Below the pieces are notes generated by a model. The model did no database searches. It saw only the letters and a program-made list of their open reading frames with translations, and was not told where the DNA came from. The position numbers were made by a program, and so were the translations under genes. A stretch of 18,431 nucleotides of DNA. Source: DASTPP01 sp035762175 (GTDB lineage Bacteria > Myxococcota_A > Polyangia > Polyangiales > Polyangiaceae). Of this stretch, positions 7,447-14,177 are shown piece after piece; the first letter of the stretch is position 1, and each line of letters opens with the position of its first letter. The DNA is taken from contig DASTPP010000115.1 of NCBI GenBank assembly GCA_035762175.1, forward strand, positions 1 to 18,431. Direction: 5' to 3'.

Positions 7447-9552
7447 GTGAACCGCCCCCCCGCCCGCGGCCCCGAGGCGACCAACGAAGACGGGCTCGAC
7501 GACGGCTTCGACACGCTCGACCCGTTGACCCCGCCGCCGGCGCGGGGCCAGGCGAACGCCGACGCGCGCCCGCCCTGGGGCAGGCTCGAGGGCTTCTCGA
7601 CGCTCGCGGTGCTGCGCCTGCTCGAGGCCGAACGCAAGACGTGCACGGTGACGCTCCAGGAGGGCGGGCGGCGGGCGCTCGTTCACCTGCGGGCGGGCGT
7701 GCCGGTGCACGCCGAGTCCGGCTCGTTTACCGGGCGGCCCGCGCTCGACGATCTGCTCGGTTGGCCCGACCCGGTCGTCTCGATCGCCCGCCTCCGCTAC
7801 GAGGGCGCGCCGACCTTCGAGCCGCGCCTGCCCCTGGCGTCCGGCCCCGGGGGGTCGTCGGGCCCGGTCGACGCCGGGCCGACCGAGGCCGCGGCGGGCT
7901 CGGGCGACACCGCGGGCGTCGAGGCGCCAGGCTCGCCCACCGGAGCGGCCGCCGAGGGGCTGGGCGCGAGCGCGGGCCCGCCCGGCCAGGGGCCCGCGGC
8001 GGGCGCCGACGGCCGGGCGCCGACGCCTTACGCGCGCCTGCTGCGCCTGACCGAGGCGGGCGAGACGGGCGAGCTCGTCGTGGCGCGCGAGGCCGACGAG
8101 TTCCACGTCCACCTGCAGCGGGGGCACGTCGTCTGGGTGGCCGGGCGCCAGACGCGCGAGCGCTTCCGGGAGCATTTGCTGGCGGTCGCCGGCACGCGCA
8201 ACGAAGAGCTGCAGCCCGTGCTCGAAGAGTGCCGCCGGGCGCGGCTGCCCCTCGTCGAGACGCTCGTGCGGCGCAACCTCGCCACGCCCGAGCAGCTGCG
8301 CGAGACCTTCGCCGCCGTCTTCCGCGAGGCGCTCGCCGAGCTGCGCGCGCTCGCCGAGGCCGACTGCGTCTTTCTGCGACGCGGCGCCGAGGCCCGCCAC
8401 GATCTGTCCTTCTCGCTGCGCGGCCTCGAGCCCTCGCCCGACCTGCCGAGCATCAACGCGCCCCCCCCCGACGCGGACGCCCGGGCCGACGCGCCGTCGG
8501 CGCCCGACGAGAGCCCCCCGCCGCCCGACGTCGGCGAGAGGGCCGCCCGGGCGAGGGTCGACGTCCCGGCGACTCGCGACTCGCTCAGCGACTCGATGAC
8601 GCCCGCGCCGCGGGCCGTACGGCTGCCGCCCATGGTCCCCGCGTCGCCGGACGCGGGCGCGGCCTCGCCGGCCACCCTGAAGGCCGAGACGATTCCGCCG
8701 CTCGCCGCCGAGCTCACCGCCTCGCTGCCCGTCCTGGGCGACGGCCACGCCACCCCCGGGGGGACCCTCGCGGGCAACGGCCCCGTCACCTTCTCGCTCG
8801 ACGCGCTCATGGCCGCGCTCGACGCCGAGGGGGTGCCGGTCGAGGGCGCCTGCCTGACGCGGGGGCTCGCGATCGTGCCGGGCGCCTCCGCTCCCAGCTT
8901 CGTCCCCTCGCCCGGGCTGCTCGATCTGATGGGCGGGCCGGCGACCGATCGGGCCGAGCTCGTCATCTTGCGCGCGCCCGACGCGACCACCATCGGGCAG
9001 CGCATCGGCGCGCGCCCCCTGGTCGCCTGGTGCCGCACGCGGCCCGAGCTGTACGCCCCCGCCCAGGCCCTGCTCGCGCGCCTGGGCGGCAGCCCCCTGC
9101 CCGCGCCGCGCGCGCCGGCCCGCAGCGCGTCGCGCCCGCTGCGCGTGCACCACGACCGACTCCCGACGGACGCGTCGGCCGAGCTGCACAAGCTCTTCAC
9201 CGACAACGCCGACCTGCTCTCGGCGCTCGTCGTCGACGGCGGCGCGCGCTCGTACCTGGCGGTCGACGGGCCCGCCGCCCCGCCCCTCACCTGGATGCTC
9301 CGCCGCGCCCTCAGCTCGGCCGGGGCGTTCGGCCCCCGCGGCCGCGAGTCCGCCCCCGACGCCGACGCCGCGCCTCTGCTCGGCGCCCGCTTCGTCGAGG
9401 GCTGGTGGTTCGGCGGCCCGCTGCTGCGCGAGCCGGGCCACTACGGCTGGCTGCTGCTGCAGCCGGCCGCGGCGCAGGCGCTCGGCTGGCTGATGGCGGG
9501 CCGCTTCTGCCGGCGCTTCGGCCTGCAGCCGCTCGCGACGCTCGACGCTTGA
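7447..9552 (+). CDS. DUF4388 (PATAN-like) domain protein, two modules plus uncharacterised C-terminal domain
   Basis: A 701-residue protein starting at GTG 7447, with GGAG at 7435-7438. Residues about 46-118 read as a DUF4388/PATAN-like module (LEGFSTLAVLRLLEAERKT). Residues about 193-235 look like a second one (TGELVVAREADEFHVHLQRG). Helices follow (about 237-320) with LVETLVRRNLATPEQLRE, resembling the N-terminal helical module of GspE/PilB-like ATPases. Pro/Ala-rich linkers at about 130-192 and 328-440 separate these from a C-terminal globular region (about 445-701) that I cannot assign; a degenerate roadblock-like fold is one possibility. DUF4388 proteins are abundant in myxobacteria and are thought to act in signalling or type IV pilus/motility regulation. 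The protein has no signal peptide or membrane span and is therefore probably cytosolic. It converges on the bcp gene with a gap of only 28 bases. Confidence 0.72.
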   Translation: MNRPPARGPEATNEDGLDDGFDTLDPLTPPPARGQANADARPPWGRLEGFSTLAVLRLLEAERKTCTVTLQEGGRRALVHLRAGVPVHAESGSFTGRPALDDLLGWPDPVVSIARLRYEGAPTFEPRLPLASGPGGSSGPVDAGPTEAAAGSGDTAGVEAPGSPTGAAAEGLGASAGPPGQGPAAGADGRAPTPYARLLRLTEAGETGELVVAREADEFHVHLQRGHVVWVAGRQTRERFREHLLAVAGTRNEELQPVLEECRRARLPLVETLVRRNLATPEQLRETFAAVFREALAELRALAEADCVFLRRGAEARHDLSFSLRGLEPSPDLPSINAPPPDADARADAPSAPDESPPPPDVGERAARARVDVPATRDSLSDSMTPAPRAVRLPPMVPASPDAGAASPATLKAETIPPLAAELTASLPVLGDGHATPGGTLAGNGPVTFSLDALMAALDAEGVPVEGACLTRGLAIVPGASAPSFVPSPGLLDLMGGPATDRAELVILRAPDATTIGQRIGARPLVAWCRTRPELYAPAQALLARLGGSPLPAPRAPARSASRPLRVHHDRLPTDASAELHKLFTDNADLLSALVVDGGARSYLAVDGPAAPPLTWMLRRALSSAGAFGPRGRESAPDADAAPLLGARFVEGWWFGGPLLREPGHYGWLLLQPAAAQALGWLMAGRFCRRFGLQPLATLDA

Positions 9553-9580
9553 GCGGCTCGCGATCGGGCCGAGCCCCCTC

Positions 9581-10570
9581 TCAGCCCCCGCCCAGCGCCC
9601 CGAGCACGGCGTCGACGTGGCCGTCGACCCGCACGTTCGGGAACACCCGGGCGACCCGCCCGTCCCCGTCGACGACGACCGTCGTGCGCAGCGGCCCGAC
9701 CGACTCGCGCCCGTAGAGCTTCTTGACGCCCCAGGCCCCGTAGGCCCGGTGCACCGCGCCGTCGGGGTCGGACAGCAGCGGGAAGGCCAGGCCATACTTC
9801 GCCTTGAAGCGCGCGTGCGTCGCGGGCGCGTCGCGGCTGACGCCGACGACCGCCGCGCCGCGGGCCGCGAGCGCCGCGAGCGCGGCCTGGAAGGCACACG
9901 CCTCGCGCGTACAGCCGGGCGTGTCGTCCTTCGGGTAGAAGTAGAGCACGAGCGTCTTTCCGCTGAAATCACGAAGCGACACGGGGTCGCCGCCGTCCGA
10001 GGGCAGGCGGAAGGGCGGCGCGGCCTCGCCCGGCGCCGGGCCCGCTCCCGCCCCCGCCGGCTCGGCCGCCCGGGCGCCCTCGACGGCCCCCGGCGCCCCG
10101 GCGGCTTTTGTGGCTTTCGCCGCCCCCGCGGGCGCCTTGGTAGCCTTCGTCGCCCCCGCGGGCGCCTTGGTAGCCTTCGTCGCCCCCGCGAGCGCCTTAC
10201 TAACGTTCTTCGTCCCCGCGGGCGCCGAAGGCGCGCGGGCTGCGGAAGGCCGAGGGCGGGCGCCGGCGGGGGTCTCGGGGCCAGAGCCCTTGCGGGCAGC
10301 CGGGCGGCCCTCCGCGGGGCTGGCGGGGGCGGCCGGGCGGTCTTTGGCGGGGCTGGCGGGGGCGGCGGGGCGGCCCTTGGCGGGGCTCGCGAGGGCCGCG
10401 GGGTGACCCTTGGCGGGGCTCGCGGGGTGGCCCTTGGCGGGGCTCGCGGCCCCCTTGGCGGGGCTCGTGGGGGCCGCGGGGCGGCCCTTGGCGGGGTCCG
10501 TTGGGGTGGCGGGCTGGCGGCCCCCGGCGGGGGGCTTGGGGGCGGCGGGGCGGCTCTTGGCAGTGGCCAT
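9581..10570 (-). CDS. bcp: PrxQ/Bcp-type thiol peroxidase with Lys/Ala/Pro-rich repeat extension
   Basis: A 329-residue protein. Residues about 178-329 are an atypical 2-Cys peroxiredoxin of the PrxQ/Bcp group. YPKDDTPGCTREACAF holds the peroxidatic Cys220 and a resolving Cys225 five residues on, the PrxQ spacing. FPLLSD (about 263-268) and a C-terminal PNVRVDGHVD follow. It reduces hydrogen peroxide and alkyl peroxides using thioredoxin. Ordinary Bcp is about 155 residues, so roughly 175 residues are extra. They consist of SPAKG repeats (about 25-92) and ATKATKAPAG repeats (about 120-157), very basic and Pro/Ala-rich like histone H1 or AlgP tails. No signal peptide is seen. The ATG at 10570 lies at the head of the repeat frame, and the reading frame is uninterrupted into the domain. 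A shorter product starting internally cannot be excluded. It is divergent from thiL by 71 bases. Confidence 0.92.
   Translation of the reverse strand: MATAKSRPAAPKPPAGGRQPATPTDPAKGRPAAPTSPAKGAASPAKGHPASPAKGHPAALASPAKGRPAAPASPAKDRPAAPASPAEGRPAARKGSGPETPAGARPRPSAARAPSAPAGTKNVSKALAGATKATKAPAGATKATKAPAGAAKATKAAGAPGAVEGARAAEPAGAGAGPAPGEAAPPFRLPSDGGDPVSLRDFSGKTLVLYFYPKDDTPGCTREACAFQAALAALAARGAAVVGVSRDAPATHARFKAKYGLAFPLLSDPDGAVHRAYGAWGVKKLYGRESVGPLRTTVVVDGDGRVARVFPNVRVDGHVDAVLGALGGG
10100..10213 (-). repeat. 30-bp tandem repeat encoding ATKATKAPAG
   Basis: About three to four copies of a 30-bp unit (plus-strand core GCCTTGGTAGCCTTCGTCGC) occur in phase with the peroxiredoxin frame. They encode basic TKATKAPAGA decapeptides just before the catalytic domain. 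The first two copies are near-identical, which suggests recent slippage or unequal exchange. Confidence 0.75.
10295..10498 (-). repeat. imperfect 24-36-bp repeats encoding SPAKG units
   Basis: Repeats built on CCCTTGGCGGGGCT (plus strand) encode xSPAKGxPAAP units. Four SPAKG copies are seen, plus DPAKG, SPAKD and SPAEG variants. Unit length varies by whole codons, so the frame is kept. The SPxK motif is the kind found in histone-like minor-groove-binding tails. Confidence 0.75.
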
Positions 10571-10641
10571 GGGCCGGCCTATTTAGCGCACTCGCCGCCC
10601 GGGCGCGTCGGCGCGTCGGCGGGGCGGGCGCCGGCCCACCC
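10571..10641. promoter_or_regulatory. short divergent region between bcp and thiL
   Basis: These 71 bases must hold both promoters unless either gene is leaderless. GGGCCGGC (10571-10578) and GCCGGCCC (10630-10637) form mirror-placed 8-bp arms next to the two starts, and GCGCGTCGGC is directly duplicated in the middle. The only AT-rich patch (TAAAT on the minus strand) is about 12 bases before bcp. No good Shine-Dalgarno is present on either side. Confidence 0.3.
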
Positions 10642-11598
10642 ATGAAGAGCGAACACCGCTGGCTCGCGACCCTGCCCCCCTTGCTCGGGGCGCCCCGGCC
10701 CGACGTCGCCCTGGGCATCGGCGACGACGCCGCCCTGCTCGCGCCCTCGCCCGGGCTGACCGTGCTCACGGTCGACGCGGCGGTCGAGGGCGTGCACTTC
10801 ACGCGCGCCATCGCGAGCTTTTACGACGTCGGCTACCGCTCCTTCATGGCCGCGGCGAGCGACATCGCGGCCATGGGGGGGCGGCCGCGCGCGGCGCTCT
10901 CGGCGCTCACGGTGCCGCGCGACGTGGGCGAGGCCGACCTCGAGGCCCTGGTCGACGGGCAGGCCGACGCGGCGCGGGCGCTCGGCGCGGCCATCGTGGG
11001 CGGCAACCTGACCTCGGGGCCTTGCCTCTCGGTCACCACGACCGTCGTCGGCGAGTGCGAGCGCGCGCTCACGCGGTCGGGCGCGCGGCCGGGCGAAGGG
11101 CTCTACGCCTGGGGCGCGCTCGGCCTCGCCGCCGCCGGGCTGCGCGCGCTCTTGCGCGGCGAGGGCGAAGGGTCGGGGCCCGGCGCGCGCGAGGCGATCG
11201 CGGCGTTCCGCCGGCCGATGGCGCAGATCGAGGCCGCGTGGGCCGTGCGCGCGCTCGCCTCGGCCGCCATCGACGTCTCCGACGGCCTCGGCCAGGACGC
11301 CGGGCACCTGGCGCGCGCGAGCGGCGTGCGCGTCGTGCTCGACGAGGCGCGGGTGCTCGAGCAGGGCGGTGCCGCGCTCGGCCCGGTGGCCGGGCGGCTG
11401 GGGCTCGACCCCTGCGAGCTCGCGCTCGCGGGGGGCGAAGACTACGCGCTGCTCGTGACGTCCGGGCGCGATCTGACGCCCCAGGGGGGCCGCCTCATCG
11501 GCCGCGTCGAAGCGGGCCCCGGCGACGTGCTCGTCGAGGGGCCGCTCGGCCGGCGGCCGCCCCCGCCGGGCTTCGACCACGGCGCCGGGCCCCCCTGA
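10642..11598 (+). CDS. thiL: thiamine-monophosphate kinase
   Basis: A 318-residue PurM-fold enzyme that phosphorylates thiamine monophosphate with ATP to give thiamine diphosphate, the last step of the pathway. The ATG at 10642 gives MKSEHRWLAT; the open frame extends upstream but lacks sense there. Visible motifs are GIGDDAALL at 25-33, VDAAVEGVHF at 44-53, DIAAMGG at 74-80 and GGN at 120-122. DVSDGL (211-216) and GGEDYALL (264-271) complete the Mg-nucleotide and substrate sites. Length and motif order match ThiL. The usual VTGxLG segment is replaced by YAWGALG (155-161), a mild deviation. No other thiamine gene is nearby, which is common for thiL. It is convergent with the downstream lipoprotein gene (31-base gap). 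Confidence 0.95.
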   Translation: MKSEHRWLATLPPLLGAPRPDVALGIGDDAALLAPSPGLTVLTVDAAVEGVHFTRAIASFYDVGYRSFMAAASDIAAMGGRPRAALSALTVPRDVGEADLEALVDGQADAARALGAAIVGGNLTSGPCLSVTTTVVGECERALTRSGARPGEGLYAWGALGLAAAGLRALLRGEGEGSGPGAREAIAAFRRPMAQIEAAWAVRALASAAIDVSDGLGQDAGHLARASGVRVVLDEARVLEQGGAALGPVAGRLGLDPCELALAGGEDYALLVTSGRDLTPQGGRLIGRVEAGPGDVLVEGPLGRRPPPPGFDHGAGPP

Positions 11599-11629
11599 GC
11601 CGGGGGCGCGGGGCGTTCCGGTCGGCTCT

Positions 11630-12055
11630 TTAGCGGCAGGCGCCGGGCATGTTCGCCCCGCGCAGCGCGCTGCGGACGCCCTGCACGATGGCGTTGCGGT
11701 CCTGGCCGCTCGCCACGGCCGAGTCGCAGTAGGCGGCCGCCGCCAGCGCGTACGCGTTGTTCGGCGGCGGCATCGAGGCGGCGTTGCTGCGCAGCGCCGC
11801 ACAGCACGCCCGCAGGCTCGACCCGCCCCCGCCCGTGACGACCTTCTTGGCGTCCGCCTCGTCGCCGGCGTCTTCGGGCAAGGGCGGCGGCGCGAGCGTC
11901 ACCGTGGGCGGCGGGGTGGGCGCCGCCTCCGTGGCCACCGGCAGCGGGGGCGGCGCTTCGTCTTTTTTGCAACCGTAGCAGCCGGCCCCGAGCACAACGA
12001 GCACGCTGGGCAACAGGAGCACGCGGCGGAGCAAGGAGGCGGTCGTCTCGGTCAT
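11630..12055 (-). CDS. small CC-motif lipoprotein A, function unknown
   Basis: A 141-residue predicted lipoprotein. I chose the ATG at 12055 over one at 12061 because GAGG at 12062-12065 is then 6 bases away. Residues 1-26 form a lipoprotein signal (LLLPSVLVVLGAGC). A Pro/Ala/Thr-rich linker follows (about 33-75), then a small helical domain. That domain has cysteines in the pattern CC-x24-C-x29-C near the C-terminus, beginning LRACCAALRSNA. Lipoprotein B at 12621-13082 has the same architecture and almost the same Cys spacing, so the two are probably paralogues. The domain is likely disulphide-bonded and anchored in the envelope. I do not recognise a named family. Confidence 0.8.
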   Translation of the reverse strand: MTETTASLLRRVLLLPSVLVVLGAGCYGCKKDEAPPPLPVATEAAPTPPPTVTLAPPPLPEDAGDEADAKKVVTGGGGSSLRACCAALRSNAASMPPPNNAYALAAAAYCDSAVASGQDRNAIVQGVRSALRGANMPGACR

Positions 12056-12061
12056 GGGCAT

Positions 12062-12065
12062 CCTC
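12062..12065 (-). promoter_or_regulatory. ribosome-binding site deciding the start of lipoprotein A
   Basis: GAGG on the minus strand is 6 bases before the ATG at 12055 and directly abuts the ATG at 12061. It therefore favours the shorter start. Confidence 0.55.
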
Positions 12066-12171
12066 GGGATGGCGAAAGGGGCGGGGGGGCGCAAGGGCGT
12101 CTGCCCCGCCGGGTGCGAGGCCCACGCCACGGCCGAGGGCCGGGGCGCGGTGGCAGTCAGGGCCTAAGCCT

Positions 12172-12196
12172 TGGACATAGGAAGGAGACTTGTCCA
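12172..12196. promoter_or_regulatory. operator-like dyad TGGACA-N13-TGTCCA
   Basis: Perfect 6-bp arms (12172-12177 and 12191-12196) flank TAGGAAGGAGACT. The site is about 120 bases upstream of lipoprotein A on the minus strand. Arm length and spacing suit a dimeric regulator, but no regulator is identified. Confidence 0.32.
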
Positions 12197-12601
12197 GTTC
12201 CGGGGCCCGGCCGGGCCCGGGGGCGGGCGGGCGAGCCCATCGACGCCTTTAGCACACCGAGCCCAGGGCGAGCGCCTCCGAGAGCGCGCCCGCCGGCCCG
12301 GGCCCCATCGAAGGCCATGTCTTCTCGGCGCGGCACCTCTCGCACGAGCATACCCCGCCCGAACGCCGAGCCCATTCGGGTCGGTTCTTGGCGTTCCTTG
12401 CCGCTGCGGGACGCCCGCGAGGGCGCGAAGGGCGCGCGGCCTTTCTCGACGGCATCGAGAGGCCCCGAGGCGCTCGCTCGCCCAAAGCGCAGGGGGCACG
12501 AGCGCCCCCGGTGAAGGGAACCGTCGCGCGAGCCCGACCCGCCAGGCAGGCGCGATTTCTCGAGTAACGTCGAGTACTTGGCCCCGCTCAAAGCGATGGG
12601 G

Positions 12602-12615
12602 CTGGGCTCGCCCAG
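12602..12615 (-). terminator. small hairpin just after lipoprotein B
   Basis: CTGGG-CTCG-CCCAG lies 5 bases beyond the stop of lipoprotein B on the minus strand. The stem is short and no T-run follows, so this is a weak terminator candidate. Confidence 0.25.
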
Positions 12616-12620
12616 GGGGC

Positions 12621-13082
12621 TCAGTTGCACTCGGAAGGCAATTTGACGGTGGAGCCCGCCGCCTTGATGGCGGCGAACGCCTTGTCGCGCGGCAACTCAC
12701 CGCGACGCACGCGGATGGACATATCACTGCAAGTGCTGCGGACGCCGTTAATCTTCGACTTGTCGACGGGCGTCTTCGCCTTGCCCGCTTCGCGCCGCAG
12801 CGCGTTGCAGCAGGCCACGACTGCGTTGGCGTCGGCGTTGGGGTCGCTCTTCTCGGCGGTCTTGGCCGGGGTCGGCGTGGGCGTCGCAGCCGGGGGCGGG
12901 ATGACCGGGGTGGGAGGGGGTACAGTGATCGCGGGCGGGGCGGTCGCCTCGGGCGTGAGCGTCGCCGTCGAAGCGGTCTCGCTGGTGGGCGAGTCTTCTT
13001 TCTTGTTCCCGCAGCCGGAGCCTAGGACAACACAGGCCCCCAGCACCAAAAGACCGAGCACGGAGTAGCAGCGACGTTCCAT
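12621..13082 (-). CDS. small CC-motif lipoprotein B, function unknown
   Basis: A 153-residue predicted lipoprotein starting at the ATG at 13082, behind a good AGGAGA. The signal (VLGLLVLGACVVLGSGC) ends in a lipobox with the lipidated Cys at residue 24, followed by GNKKED. A Thr/Pro/Ala-rich spacer runs to about residue 80. The C-terminal domain carries AVVACCNALRREA and cysteines spaced CC-x25-C-x33-C, one residue from the end. This mirrors lipoprotein A (CC-x24-C-x29-C). The domain is charged and probably disulphide-stabilised in the periplasm. It lies 34 bases downstream of the crotonase-fold gene and may be read through from it or have its own promoter in that short gap. No named family is recognised. 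Confidence 0.85.
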   Translation of the reverse strand: MERRCYSVLGLLVLGACVVLGSGCGNKKEDSPTSETASTATLTPEATAPPAITVPPPTPVIPPPAATPTPTPAKTAEKSDPNADANAVVACCNALRREAGKAKTPVDKSKINGVRSTCSDMSIRVRRGELPRDKAFAAIKAAGSTVKLPSECN

Positions 13083-13088
13083 TTGAGC

Positions 13089-13094
13089 TCTCCT
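13089..13094 (-). promoter_or_regulatory. strong ribosome-binding site of lipoprotein B
   Basis: AGGAGA on the minus strand is 6 bases before the ATG at 13082. It is the most canonical Shine-Dalgarno sequence seen in the window and suggests high translation. Confidence 0.6.
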
Positions 13095-13116
13095 ACTTCA
13101 ATTTGCGTTCTGGGCG

Positions 13117-13824
13117 CTAATCCTTCGGAGGGGCGGGCGCGGGCCTTCCCTGCGAGGGGGTTCGGGGGCGTAGATCGAGCAGGGCGCGGCGGTGGGCGGC
13201 CGGCGATGTGGGCAGCGCTTGCAGCCCCGTGGCCAGCTCGAGCGCCTTACCGCAGGGGTCGTCCGAAAGGGCCCAGAGGGCGCCGGCGGCCTCGAGGCGT
13301 TCGGCGCTCAGGGGGGCGCCGGTGGTGAGCATGGCTCGCAAGAGCGAGGGCCCGAGCGCCTCGCGCAGGCGGGCGAGGCCGGGCGCCGGGTAGGTGACGC
13401 CGAGGCGCGCGGCGGGGATGACGAAGCTCGCGCCCGGGCGGGCGAGGCGCAGATCGCCCGAGAGCGCGAGCTCGCAGCCGCCGCCGACGGCGGGCCCGTT
13501 GACGGCGGTGAGCAGGGCGAAGTCGGCCTGCTCGAGGCGCGCGAGCGTCTCGTGAAAGAGCTCGACGAGGGGCAGGTCGGCGCGCGCGCGGCCGCCGCCC
13601 TCGTGCCGCAGGCTCTCCAGATCGAGGCCGGCGCAGAAGGCGCCCTCGGGCTCGGCGCCGGTGAGGACGACGGCGCGCGCGCCCTCGGCCTCGGCGCGGG
13701 CGCGCGCGGCGTCGAGGGCCTCGAGCAGGGCGCGGTCGAGGGCGTTGCGGCGGCGCGGGCGGTTCAGGCGCCAGAGGCGCACGCCGCCCTGCTCCTCGAC
13801 CAAGAGGGGCGGGGCGGCCGTCAC
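13117..13824 (-). CDS. crotonase-fold (enoyl-CoA hydratase/isomerase family) protein
   Basis: A 235-residue protein starting at GTG 13824, which overlaps the preceding TGA by 4 bases (GTGA). The oxyanion-hole/CoA-binding segments FCAGLDL (63-69) and NGPAVGGGCELAL (109-121) are intact. E118 corresponds to the first catalytic Glu of enoyl-CoA hydratase. The second catalytic Glu, normally in a GQPE-like segment, is replaced: this protein has FVIPAARLG (134-142), with Ala138 at the expected place. It is therefore unlikely to be a canonical hydratase. An isomerase, a thioester hydrolase-like activity or a specialised role are alternatives. The C-terminal part is short and ends in a Pro/Lys tail. 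Co-expression with a CxxCxxCC protein and an ATP-grasp-like protein suggests a role outside standard beta-oxidation. Confidence 0.9.
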   Translation of the reverse strand: MTAAPPLLVEEQGGVRLWRLNRPRRRNALDRALLEALDAARARAEAEGARAVVLTGAEPEGAFCAGLDLESLRHEGGGRARADLPLVELFHETLARLEQADFALLTAVNGPAVGGGCELALSGDLRLARPGASFVIPAARLGVTYPAPGLARLREALGPSLLRAMLTTGAPLSAERLEAAGALWALSDDPCGKALELATGLQALPTSPAAHRRALLDLRPRTPSQGRPAPAPPKD

Positions 13825-14174
13825 GCGCGCGCGCCCTCGGCGCCGACGCCGCGCTCGCGCCGCGCCTGCAGGCAGCGCGCGCTGCCCGGCTCGACGAGCC
13901 GGCAGCCCCGCGGCCGGTCGGCGTAGACGGCGCAGCGCACGCGCGCGCCGAGGCGCCCGACGAGCGCGGCGCAGCGCCCGCTCGGGTCGAGGCGCAGGTG
14001 CGCCGCGCCCTCGGCGTTGACGACCACGTAGCGCTTGCGGAGGTCGGCGTCGGCGACGAGGCGGCTGCCCGGGGCCACCTCGACGTAGTCGACGAAGCGC
14101 TCGCGCCGGTTCTCGTCGGGGTTCGCGCAGCACGCGCCGCACGCCTGGCAGTCGTAGTGTGGGGGGGCCGCCAC
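13821..14174 (-). CDS. YkgJ/YcgN-type CxxCxxCC cluster-binding protein
   Basis: A 117-residue protein starting at GTG 14174, preceded by GGAGCGGG (14190-14183). The N-terminal signature is CQACGACC (C9, C12, C15, C16), the zinc/iron-chelating motif of the UPF0153/YkgJ family. Four more cysteines follow (C68, C81, C91, C101), including CAVYADRPRGC, the usual C-x9-C with YxxRPxxC. The family is widespread and uncharacterised, proposed to bind Fe-S or zinc. It lies 3 bases after the ATP-grasp-like gene and overlaps the crotonase-fold gene by 4 bases, so the three are probably co-translated. The product is likely cytosolic. Confidence 0.9.
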   Translation of the reverse strand: MAAPPHYDCQACGACCANPDENRRERFVDYVEVAPGSRLVADADLRKRYVVVNAEGAAHLRLDPSGRCAALVGRLGARVRCAVYADRPRGCRLVEPGSARCLQARRERGVGAEGARA

Positions 14175-14177
14175 GGC

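Larger units (their letters stand above)
12056..12620. other. 565-base gap between the two lipoprotein genes
   Basis: No convincing gene is present. Open frames here have Arg/Pro/Ser-rich composition and no motif. The codon bias is less regular than in real genes nearby. It contains a TGGACA/TGTCCA dyad (12172-12196), AT-richer spots near 12240 and 12550, and a small hairpin at its right end after lipoprotein B. A non-coding RNA or a decayed copy of a lipoprotein gene is possible but not shown. Confidence 0.5.

Noticed and set aside
7232..7450. 72-codon open frame ending in a GTGA overlap with the DUF4388 gene
   Set aside because: The overlap looks attractive, but the product is Arg/Pro-rich without motifs and lacks a properly spaced ribosome-binding site. 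It is more likely leader sequence.
10100..10498. CRISPR-like array at the repeats
   Set aside because: Units are adjacent without unique spacers, and they are in frame within the peroxiredoxin gene as protein repeats.
12157..12630. 157-codon minus-strand open frame in the inter-lipoprotein gap
   Set aside because: It has an Arg/Gly/Pro/Ser composition, overlaps the end of lipoprotein B, and shows no motif or credible start.
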